Origin: Arcticibacter sp041902385
GTDB taxonomy: Bacteria > Bacteroidota > Bacteroidia > Sphingobacteriales > Sphingobacteriaceae
Assembly: GCF_041902385.1 (NCBI RefSeq)
Contig: NZ_CP169244.1
Coordinates: 1,488,001 to 1,552,000, forward strand
Direction: 5' to 3'
Length of the DNA stretch: 64,000 bases
The notes beneath the pieces are model-generated. The model had not been told where the DNA came from. It searched no databases and saw only the letters and a list, made by a program, of their open reading frames with translations. Below, one piece after another: positions 8,556 to 16,291 of this stretch. Position numbers and translations under genes: made by a program. Position 1 is the stretch's first letter. Each line of letters begins with the position of its first letter.

Positions 8556-9808
8556 TTATCCTTCATACTTCCTGAAGATCACAGAGGCATTATGTCCTCC
8601 GAAGCCGAAAGTATTACTTTGGGCTGCTCTTACAAGCCGCTTCTGAGCGGTATTGAATGTAAGATTTAAACGGGGATTAATTTCCGGATCGTCAGTAAAA
8701 TGATTAATTGTCGGAGGAACAACATCGTTCTTTACAGCCAGAATAGCAGCAATACTTTCAATAGCACCTGCTGCACCCAATAAGTGGCCGGTCATCGACT
8801 TGGTAGAACTGATGTTCAGCTTAAAAGCATCTTCGCCAAAAAGATCAATAATGGCTTTAGACTCGCTGATGTCGCCGAGGGGGTAGAAGTACCGTGAACA
8901 TTAATGTAATCAATGTCAGATGTACTCAATCCTGCATCCTTCAGCGCATTAGACATCACAAGTCTGGCTCCCAGTCCCTCTGGGTGAGGAGCGGTAATGT
9001 GGTTTGCGTCAGCGCTCATGCCGCCACCTATTATTTCCGCATAAATTTTAGCGCCTCTGGCCTTGGCATGCTCCAGTTCTTCCAGGATAATAGTTCCTGA
9101 ACCTTCGCCGGCAACAAATCCATCGCGGTCCTTGTCAAAAGGACGAGAAGCCGTTGCAGGATCCTCATTGCGGGTAGACAAGGCGTGCATGGCATTAAAA
9201 CCTCCCATTCCCGCTTCATTGATGATCGCTTCAGAGCCGCCTGAAATAATAACATCCGCCATTCCGATGCGGATATAATTAAAGGCATCTATCAATGCGT
9301 TAGTTGAAGAGGCACATGCAGAAACAGTAGAAAAATTTGGACCTCGCAGGCCATATTTTATGGATATGTGGCCAGGTGCGATGTCGAGGATCATCTTAGG
9401 GATGAAGAAAGGGTTGTATCGCGGAGTACCATCTCCCTTGGCGAAGTTCACTACTTCGTCGAGGAAAGTTTTCAGTCCGCCAATGCCTGATCCCCATATT
9501 ACTCCTATCCGGTTGGTATCCGAATTCTCTATATCTAACCCTGAATCTATGACAGCTTCATCGGTTGAGACCAGTGCATACTGAACGAAGGGGTCTAATT
9601 TTCGTACTTCTTTCCTGTCGAGGAAGTCTTCTGCTTTGAAGTTCTTCAGCTCGCAGGCAAACTTTGTTTTGAAGTTCGTCGCATCAAACCGTGTAATCGG
9701 AGCAGCGCCGCTTACCCCATTGATCAAACCATTCCAGTATTCAGAAACAGTATTTCCAATTGGGGTAAGCGCACCAAGTCCAGTTACTACAACTCTTTTT
9801 AGCTCCAT
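8556..9808 (-). pseudogene. fabF: 3-oxoacyl-ACP synthase II, interrupted by a 1-base frameshift (probably intact in life)
   Basis: The reading frame from ATG 9808 begins MELKRVVVTGLGALTPIG and runs through the catalytic cysteine (TVSACASSTNA) and first histidine (NVHGTSTP). It then leaves frame at the G run 8879-8883, which is C5 on the coding strand. Adding one base restores LGDISES and joins the second segment, with KSMTGHLLGAAG (second catalytic histidine) and NTFGFGGHNAS, to the stop at 8556. The repaired protein has about 417 residues, normal for FabF. It extends fatty acids by condensing acyl-ACP with malonyl-ACP. acpP ends 21 bases upstream. Because this gene is usually essential, sequencing error is more likely than true loss. 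Confidence 0.9.
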
Positions 9809-9828
9809 TTATAATGTGGCAGCGTGAT

Positions 9829-10065
9829 TTACTTTACGTTTTTCTCTAAATAAGCGATTGCCTGACCAACTGTACCGATCGTCTCAGCCTGGTCATCAGG
9901 AATAGCAACGTTGAACTCTTTTTCGAACTCCATAATCAATTCTACAGTGTCCAAAGAGTCTGCACCTAAATCATTAGTAAATGATGCTTCAGGTGTCACT
10001 TCACTCTCATCTACACCTAATTTTTCAACGATAATTGCTTTTACTCTTGAAGCGATATCAGACAT
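9829..10065 (-). CDS. acpP: Acyl carrier protein
   Basis: A 78-residue acidic protein. The phosphopantetheine attachment serine is in GADSLDTVEL, at about residue 36. The rest matches AcpP helices (VKAIIVEKLGVDESEV, then IPDDQAETI and a C-terminal AYLEKN). It carries acyl chains for fatty-acid synthesis and is followed by fabF after 21 bases. A consensus-like promoter lies 34 bases upstream of its start. Length and composition are typical. Confidence 0.96.
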   Translation of the reverse strand: MSDIASRVKAIIVEKLGVDESEVTPEASFTNDLGADSLDTVELIMEFEKEFNVAIPDDQAETIGTVGQAIAYLEKNVK

Positions 10066-10098
10066 AATTTTTATATTTTAATGGTTAAAAATTCTGTG

Positions 10099-10129
10099 CA
10101 AAGAAAAATAAATTCTGGTAAATATCAAA
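10099..10129 (-). promoter_or_regulatory. acpP-fabF-rnc promoter
   Basis: On the minus strand a TTTG (-33, complement of 10126-10129) is followed after 19 bases by TTTCTTTG (complement of 10099-10106), one base from the TAnnTTTG consensus. The spacing is standard for Bacteroidota and the position fits a short acpP leader. Confidence 0.6.
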
Positions 10130-10212
10130 CCTTTTTGTTTTCGGTTAAAAATGAATAACATGCATCTACAATTGGTATTCTTTTGTACCTTCGTGCCGTT
10201 TTTTATTGCATT

Positions 10213-10632
10213 TTGAACAGGCTCACACTAAAATACGAACCAGACCTCGATTTTGTTTTGGTCGCCGTTACCTCTTCGTTGAAGGATTACCTGTTATGCT
10301 TTAAAATTAACAAGCAGCTCGACATCGATTTCGCCCGTATTGAAGAGCTGCCCCTGCAGCTAACAACCTCAGGAGAAGTTGGTTATTTCTCCCGATATCA
10401 TTACAAGATAAAGGAAACCGAAACAGAGTTTTTCCTGTTAGCTAATAAAGGTACAGAAGGATACTTGATTCCGGAAATGAAAAAGACAGATTATTTTATA
10501 CTCATTAGAAACTATCTGGACGAAGAAGATTTGGAGAACTTCATGGAGGGGCTTAATAAGATTCCGGAAGTAGTGGTAGCAGCAGAAGTAGATCCCGGAA
10601 AACTGAAATCTAAAGAAAATCTGATATTTTAG
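10213..10632 (+). CDS. IPExxxVDY family protein, probable TTG start
   Basis: A protein of about 139 residues. The family name motif appears as LIPEMKKTDYFILI at about residue 97, and the C-terminus ends in LKSKENLIF. The frame is open further upstream with TTG at 10183, but that stretch overlaps a likely promoter box (TACCTTCG, 10186-10193). The segment after the TTG at 10213 (NRLTLKYEPDLDF) looks like the family's N-terminus, so I choose that start. No ATG fits. The function is unknown. In Bacteroidota this gene typically sits between acpP and pyk, as here. Confidence 0.82.
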   Translation: MNRLTLKYEPDLDFVLVAVTSSLKDYLLCFKINKQLDIDFARIEELPLQLTTSGEVGYFSRYHYKIKETETEFFLLANKGTEGYLIPEMKKTDYFILIRNYLDEEDLENFMEGLNKIPEVVVAAEVDPGKLKSKENLIF

Positions 10633-10695
10633 CGCAATAATTTATAAAGGTGTATCTGAAATACACTATTACATACCATATTATAATAGGTTAAG

Positions 10696-12126
10696 ATGAG
10701 ACAAGTTCACAAACGTACAAAGATAGTGGCAACGTTGGGGCCAGCTTCGGCCAGTAAAGAGACACTGCTAAGTATGATTAAGGTTGGTGTAAACGTTTGC
10801 CGCCTCAATTTTTCACATGGAAGTCAGGCTGATCATCAGAAGGTGATCGACTTGATCAGGGATATCAATCAGAAATACAAGATCCATGTGGGAATCCTGG
10901 CCGATCTCCAGGGACCAAAGATCCGTATTGGTATGGTAAAAGATGGAGGCGTTAAGTTAATTAACGGCAGCCAGATCGAAATCACCACGAACGAAATGGT
11001 TGGTGATGAAAAGCAGATCTACATTACATATCCTAACTTCCCCAAGGATGTACGTGCAGGGGAAATCATCCTGCTGGATGACGGAAAGCTTCAATTAAGA
11101 GTACTCGATACGAATAATAAAGACACCGTTAACTGCGAAGTGGTTCACGGTGGTATCCTTACTTCCCGTAAAGGAGTAAACCTTCCGAACACCAAAATTT
11201 CTATTCCAAGTCTTACAGAAGACGATTTGAGCAACCTTGAATTCGCTCTTATGAACGACGTAGAGTGGATCGGTCTTTCATTTGTACGGACAGGAGAAGA
11301 CATTATCGATCTGAAGCGCATCATTAACCGCAGCGGTAAAACAGCCCGGGTAATCGCCAAGATCGAAAAACCCGAAGCTGTCGAAAATATCGACGAGATC
11401 ATCAGAGCTACCGACGGCGTGATGGTTGCCCGTGGTGACCTCGGGGTAGAAATGCCAATGGAACAGGTTCCTGTTCTTCAGAAGATGATCGTTCGCAAAT
11501 GTCGTGAAGCTTCCAAGCCTGTCGTAATTGCTACGCAGATGCTCGAAAGCATGATCACCACTCCACGTCCAACCCGTGCTGAAGTGAACGACGTAGCCAA
11601 CTCAGTGCTCGACGGAGCAGATGCAGTGATGCTCAGCGGTGAAACTTCTGTCGGCGAATTCCCGGTTATCGTAGTGGATACCATGAGCAAGATCATTCGT
11701 AACATTGAAGAGACTGCTTATCCGTATTACACACCTAAGAAGCTTAGCCACGAGTCTGCAACTTATATGTCGGATGCAGTATGCGGATCTGCCGTATATC
11801 TTTCTGAAAAGACGAATGCTTGCGGAATTATCTCGATGACTTCATCCGGATACACAGCGTTTGAAATTTCAAGTCACCGTCCGAAGGCTACTACTTATAT
11901 CTTTACAAACAATAAGAACCTGCTCAACACCCTTAGTCTTCTATGGGGCGTGAGAGGGTTCTATTATGATAAGCAGGAAAGTACCGACCGGACGATCAGC
12001 GATGTGAACCGTATCCTCAAAGAGGAAAAGATGATCATGCCAGGCGACTTTGTAATCAATACAGCCGCTATGCCTATCGAAAAGAAGGGCAAGACCAACA
12101 TGATCCGGGTTACTATGGTAGAATAA
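10696..12126 (+). CDS. pyk: Pyruvate kinase
   Basis: A 476-residue glycolytic enzyme converting phosphoenolpyruvate and ADP to pyruvate and ATP. The N-terminal RTKIVATLGPAS and NFSHGS motifs bind substrate and nucleotide. The active-site lysine region is VIAKIEKPEAVENIDEI, followed by VMVARGDLGVEMP and the MLESM..PRPTRAEVNDVANSVLDG block, with ADAVMLSGETSVGEFP. The C-terminal regulatory domain is present. Start follows a small 6-bp inverted repeat at 10650-10666. A terminator follows at 12193. Confidence 0.96.
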   Translation: MRQVHKRTKIVATLGPASASKETLLSMIKVGVNVCRLNFSHGSQADHQKVIDLIRDINQKYKIHVGILADLQGPKIRIGMVKDGGVKLINGSQIEITTNEMVGDEKQIYITYPNFPKDVRAGEIILLDDGKLQLRVLDTNNKDTVNCEVVHGGILTSRKGVNLPNTKISIPSLTEDDLSNLEFALMNDVEWIGLSFVRTGEDIIDLKRIINRSGKTARVIAKIEKPEAVENIDEIIRATDGVMVARGDLGVEMPMEQVPVLQKMIVRKCREASKPVVIATQMLESMITTPRPTRAEVNDVANSVLDGADAVMLSGETSVGEFPVIVVDTMSKIIRNIEETAYPYYTPKKLSHESATYMSDAVCGSAVYLSEKTNACGIISMTSSGYTAFEISSHRPKATTYIFTNNKNLLNTLSLLWGVRGFYYDKQESTDRTISDVNRILKEEKMIMPGDFVINTAAMPIEKKGKTNMIRVTMVE

Positions 12127-12192
12127 GAGGAGACCTTCTCGCTCCGGGCTCTCTGCCCCGGGCCGGCGAAGGAATACTTACCATTTTGATAG

Positions 12193-12237
12193 AAAAAGGA
12201 GAGACAGTCATGCTGAATGGCTGCCTCTCCTTTTTTT
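12193..12237 (+). terminator. Rho-independent terminator after pyk
   Basis: The arms 12193-12203 and 12225-12235 pair perfectly (AAAAAGGAGAG with CTCTCCTTTTT). The inner bases extend the stem imperfectly, and a run of seven T follows. Confidence 0.8.
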
Positions 12238-12338
12238 GGTCGTTTCGCACCGCGGCACTGGAAAGTGCTCTCGCCGCCGTATAGAACAGGGAACCGGCCG
12301 TACCAGAAAATAATAGCGGACATTTGTGGTCTTCCTTA

Positions 12339-12427
12339 GTTTTCCACAAAATAATCCTTTAGAAATCAGCGCTCTTAATCGCATTTAAAGCCGTGAAGGC
12401 AGATTCGTTCCTACCCCTGTGGAAAAC
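12339..12427. promoter_or_regulatory. Pair of inverted DnaA-box-like sites upstream of nrdJ
   Basis: TTTTCCACA at 12340-12348 and its reverse complement TGTGGAAAA at 12418-12426 each match the degenerate DnaA box TTWTNCACA. One flanking base on each side extends them to a perfect 10-bp dyad separated by 69 bases. The first is about 220 bases before the nrdJ ATG. The rest of the 12238-12568 interval holds no gene that I can support. Confidence 0.4.
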
Positions 12428-12455
12428 GAAAATTCAGCATCGATAACCTTAGTAG

Positions 12456-12463
12456 TAAATTTG
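12456..12463 (+). promoter_or_regulatory. Candidate -7 box for nrdJ
   Basis: TAAATTTG matches the Bacteroidota -7 consensus exactly. It would start a leader of about 100 bases before ATG 12569. A clear -33 TTTG is not seen. Confidence 0.35.
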
Positions 12464-12568
12464 GGTAAAAACCCCTCAATCCGGGGAATTCCTATGATGA
12501 ACGTACCAGGTAACATCGCACAGAATTAGTAAAATATTAATAAAGATTTTAAAAGAATAGAGACAACT

Positions 12569-15500
12569 ATGGGCAAAAGCACAGCAGCAAAGACAGCGAA
12601 GGGAGCCGGAAGTGGATTGCGGTTCCAGCGTTATTTCTCGAAGGAGGGAACGAATGTTTATGATCTTTTCACTTACGAGAAGCGCTCGTCGGTTATCCGG
12701 AACCCTGCCGGTGACGCAGTGTTCGAGATGAACGACGTGGAAGTTCCTGCTTCATGGAGCCAGGTGGCTACCGATATCCTTGCACAAAAGTACTTTAGAA
12801 AAGCAGGAGTTCCTCAGCCTGATGGCAGCACCGGCTCTGAGAAGAGCATTAAGCAGGTTGCCCATCGTATGGCCAACTGCTGGAAGCAATGGGGAATGCG
12901 CTATGGTTATTTTGCCTCTCCTCAGGATGCCGAGATATTTTACGACGAACTTGTCTATACAATTGTCGGTCAGCTTGCTGCCCCTAACTCTCCCCAGTGG
13001 TTCAATACCGGACTGCATAGCTCTTACGGGATTACAGGTAAACCTCAGGGCCACTACTATGTAGATCCTGAGACGGAAGAACTCACCAAGTCCACTTCAG
13101 CATATGAGCGTCCTCAGCCGCACGCATGTTTTATCCTTTCTGTTAACGATGACCTCGTTAACGAGGGTGGCATCATGGACTTATGGGTGCGCGAAGCCCG
13201 TATCTTCAAATATGGATCAGGCGTAGGCACCAACTTCTCCTCTATCCGCGGCGAGAATGAAAGACTTTCAGGCGGCGGTTATTCTTCAGGCCTGATGTCA
13301 TTCCTTAAGATTGGCGACCGCGCTGCAGGCGCTATTAAATCGGGTGGTACTACCCGCCGCGCTGCTAAAATGGTGTGTCTTGACCTCGACCATCCCGAGA
13401 TCGAAAACTTTGTTAACTGGAAGGTAGAGGAAGAACGTAAGGTCGCAGCTCTCATTGCTGCCGGTTATTCTTCCGATTACGAAGGAGAGGCTTACCGCAC
13501 GGTATCCGGACAGAACTCCAATAACTCTGTTCGTATTCCAAATGCATTTTTCAGAGCACTCGAAAGCGGTACAAGCTGGGATCTGATCGGCCGTACTGAT
13601 GGAAGGACGATCAAGTCTATCTCTGCTGAGAAATTGTGGCAGGACGTTGCTTTTGCTGCATGGGCCTGTGCCGATCCTGGTGTTCAGTACGATACGACCA
13701 TCAACGAATGGCATACCTGCCCTGAAGGCGGACGTATTAACGCTTCGAATCCTTGCTCTGAGTACATGTTCCTCGATAATACGGCGTGTAACCTTGCTTC
13801 TATCAACCTAGCGCATTTCTGTGATCCTAAAACATTTGTTTTTGATGTAAAGGGCTTCGAACACGCCTGCCGCATCTGGACGGTGGTGCTCGAAATCTCC
13901 GTACTGATGGCGCAGTTCCCTTCGCAGGAAGTAGCTCAGTTATCATACGATTACCGGACGTTAGGTCTTGGTTATGCTAACTTGGGCTCGATGCTGATGG
14001 TAGCGGGCATTCCTTACGACAGCGACAAGGCAAGAGCGATCGGCGGCGCCATCACAGCCGTGATGACCGGAACCGCTTACTCTACTTCTGCCGAAATGGC
14101 CAGAGAGCTGGGTGCGTTCAGACGTTACGAGGACAATAAAGAGCACATGCTTCGCGTGATGAGAAATCATCGCTTTGCGGCATATAACTCAACAGAGAAT
14201 TATGAAGGTCTTGAGATCGCGCCTCCGGGAATCGATCCTAAATATTGCCCCGACTACTTGCTATCCGCAGCATGCAATGCCTGGGATAAGGCGGTAGAAC
14301 TTGGCGAAAAGTACGGCTACCGCAATGCTCAGACTACTGTGATCGCTCCCACCGGAACCATCGGTCTGGTGATGGACTGCGACACAACTGGTATCGAGCC
14401 CGACTTCGCCCTCGTGAAATTTAAGAAGCTTTCAGGCGGTGGTTACTTCAAGATCATCAACCAGGCAGTTCCTACAGCTCTGAGAAACCTTGGCTATAAA
14501 GATCATGAGATCGAAGCAATCGTTAACTACGCCAAAGGAACTGCAACCTTAAAAGGTGCACCTCATGTCAATTTCGATTCCCTGCTGGCCAAAGGCTTCA
14601 AGCAGTCTGAAATCGAAAAGCTAGACAAGGCCGTGATCTCAGCTTTTGAGATAGGCTTTGTGTTTAACCAATGGACACTTGGCGAAGACTGCCTGAAGCG
14701 TCTCGGGTTCAAACCTGAGAAATACAATGCGCCCGACTTTAATCTCCTCCGCGCTCTAGGATTTAGCCGTCAGCAGATAGCTGAAGCAAATGAATATGTA
14801 TGTGGCACCATGACGATTGAAGGAGCGCCATACCTCAAGGAAGAACACTATCCTGTATTCGATTGCGCTAACCGCTGCGGATCCAAAGGAAAGCGCTACA
14901 TCCACGCTCACGGCCACATCAAGATGATGGCAGCAGCACAGCCATTCCTTTCAGGAGCGATTTCCAAGACAATCAATCTTCCGAACGAAGCAACTGTGGA
15001 AGAGATCAAAGACTGCTATGAGCTGTCGTGGAAACTAGGCTTAAAGGCTAATGCACTTTATCGTGATGGTTGTAAATTATCTCAGCCGTTGTCTACCAAA
15101 GCATCTAACGCAGAAGAAGAGCCAATCGACAGTGTAGAAGAAGTGCTTGGAGAAGCAGCAAATGTGAAGCTGAGCGACCTCACTCCTGAGCAGGTCCTTG
15201 AAGCGGCCCGGGCTATCATCGAGAAGTCTACAGATACAACCTTTAAGCGTCAGTTATCATCGGTGGTACAACGCAAGATGCTTCCGTCAAAACGTCGTGG
15301 GTTTACCCAGAAAGCAGCGGTAGGCGGACAGACCATCTATGTGCGTACCGGAGAGTATGAAGATGGAACCTTAGGCGAGATCTTCGTGGACATGCACAAA
15401 GAGGGCGCGACTTTCAGATCGCTGATGAACTGCTTCGCTATTGCAGTATCAGTAGGTCTGCAGTACGGTGTACCATTGGAAGAGTTTGTAGACAAGTTTG

Positions 15501-15877
15501 CCTTCACCCGCTTTGAGCCTTCCGGAATGGTGGCAGGCCACGACAACATCAAGAGCTCGACCTCCATCATTGACTATATCTTCCGTTTGCTCGGATATGA
15601 GTACCTGAACAGGACCGACCTGGTTCACGTCATTACGGAAGAGAATGCTATTCTGGGCAACCCTCAGATGGCCGATGAAGATGAGAACGCGTATGAAAAC
15701 GACTTCGCAGAGACTCCCGCAAAAGTGAGCGGAGATAAAGTTTATAAGCCTGTGCTCGACATCTCCGGAGGAGCGCAGTCTGATGCGCCGGCATGTACCA
15801 ATTGCGGTCACATCATGGTTCGCTCGGGAACATGCTACAAATGTTTAAATTGCGGTACTCAGGGCGGCTGTTCGTAG
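12569..15877 (+). CDS. nrdJ: Adenosylcobalamin-dependent (class II) ribonucleotide reductase
   Basis: A 1102-residue enzyme reducing ribonucleotides to deoxyribonucleotides. The RNR barrel contains FKYGSGVGTNFSSIRG, SGGTTRRAAKM and the catalytic NPCSE motif at about residue 394, where N, C and E are the radical-site residues. APTGTIGLVMDCDTTGIEPD follows. The C-terminal extension ends with a zinc-ribbon-like C4 segment (CTNCG and CYKCLNCG) close to the end, typical of long NrdJ proteins. B12 dependence is inferred from family length and layout. I looked for and did not find a cobalamin riboswitch upstream. A hairpin terminator follows. Confidence 0.95.
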   Translation: MGKSTAAKTAKGAGSGLRFQRYFSKEGTNVYDLFTYEKRSSVIRNPAGDAVFEMNDVEVPASWSQVATDILAQKYFRKAGVPQPDGSTGSEKSIKQVAHRMANCWKQWGMRYGYFASPQDAEIFYDELVYTIVGQLAAPNSPQWFNTGLHSSYGITGKPQGHYYVDPETEELTKSTSAYERPQPHACFILSVNDDLVNEGGIMDLWVREARIFKYGSGVGTNFSSIRGENERLSGGGYSSGLMSFLKIGDRAAGAIKSGGTTRRAAKMVCLDLDHPEIENFVNWKVEEERKVAALIAAGYSSDYEGEAYRTVSGQNSNNSVRIPNAFFRALESGTSWDLIGRTDGRTIKSISAEKLWQDVAFAAWACADPGVQYDTTINEWHTCPEGGRINASNPCSEYMFLDNTACNLASINLAHFCDPKTFVFDVKGFEHACRIWTVVLEISVLMAQFPSQEVAQLSYDYRTLGLGYANLGSMLMVAGIPYDSDKARAIGGAITAVMTGTAYSTSAEMARELGAFRRYEDNKEHMLRVMRNHRFAAYNSTENYEGLEIAPPGIDPKYCPDYLLSAACNAWDKAVELGEKYGYRNAQTTVIAPTGTIGLVMDCDTTGIEPDFALVKFKKLSGGGYFKIINQAVPTALRNLGYKDHEIEAIVNYAKGTATLKGAPHVNFDSLLAKGFKQSEIEKLDKAVISAFEIGFVFNQWTLGEDCLKRLGFKPEKYNAPDFNLLRALGFSRQQIAEANEYVCGTMTIEGAPYLKEEHYPVFDCANRCGSKGKRYIHAHGHIKMMAAAQPFLSGAISKTINLPNEATVEEIKDCYELSWKLGLKANALYRDGCKLSQPLSTKASNAEEEPIDSVEEVLGEAANVKLSDLTPEQVLEAARAIIEKSTDTTFKRQLSSVVQRKMLPSKRRGFTQKAAVGGQTIYVRTGEYEDGTLGEIFVDMHKEGATFRSLMNCFAIAVSVGLQYGVPLEEFVDKFAFTRFEPSGMVAGHDNIKSSTSIIDYIFRLLGYEYLNRTDLVHVITEENAILGNPQMADEDENAYENDFAETPAKVSGDKVYKPVLDISGGAQSDAPACTNCGHIMVRSGTCYKCLNCGTQGGCS

Positions 15878-15945
15878 CAGTGCAGTCCTCGGGACCTATA
15901 GAAATAAAGAGACCAGAAAGAAGGTCTTTCGGTTAAATGTTCAGA

Positions 15946-15982
15946 AGAGGAGCTGCCCTTAAAAGGCGGCTCCTCTCATTTT
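15946..15982 (+). terminator. Rho-independent terminator after nrdJ
   Basis: Arms AGAGGAGC (15946-15953) and GCTCCTCT (15969-15976) pair perfectly. The stem continues inward with TGCC/GGCG, and ATTTTT follows. Confidence 0.8.
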
Positions 15983-16058
15983 TGGAAGAACGCTTTAGGC
16001 TGTTACGTCTCCCGTTCGATACTGTATATCTTCTAAGATGATTCAGACAGGCACTGTG

Positions 16059-16128
16059 TGCGGGTTGAGTCCGGGTTGAGTGCGGGTTAAGTGCGGTTTT
16101 TCAGGCTAAAAACCGGAGTCAAGCCGCA
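16059..16128. repeat. Tandem 11-mer repeat merging into an imperfect hairpin
   Basis: Three head-to-tail 11-base units (16059-16069, 16070-16080, 16081-16091; core CGGGTTGAG or CGGGTTAAG) are followed by a partial fourth. The last unit forms the left arm (16081-16101) of a 21-base imperfect hairpin with a right arm at 16108-16128 around a CAGGCT loop, 17 of 21 positions paired. The right arm also pairs with units 1 and 2. It lies between nrdJ and the beta-barrel gene; the rest of the 15983-16291 interval holds nothing else I can name. Confidence 0.6.
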
Positions 16129-16291
16129 CGCACTCCTCACCTGTCCTGCACTCAGGCAAAAGATGAAACGGTTCAGGAACGAACTTGTTTACCTGTTGGT
16201 GGGTTCCTTATACCTGAATCCGCGATCAACCCACGGTTTATAAGTAGGAAACAGCTGCATTGAGAGAAAGTTGTTCCGACTGGTGCTTCAG

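Noticed and set aside
12241..12568. Cobalamin riboswitch upstream of the B12-dependent reductase
   Set aside because: The conserved B12-box core and the ordered surrounding elements are not present; only a short GCACTG-like fragment was found.
12238..12568. NrdR box pair before nrdJ
   Set aside because: No pair matching the NrdR consensus with the needed spacing; the dyad seen fits DnaA boxes better.
16059..16100. CRISPR array
   Set aside because: The units are 11 bases long, head-to-tail without spacers, and no cas gene is in the window.
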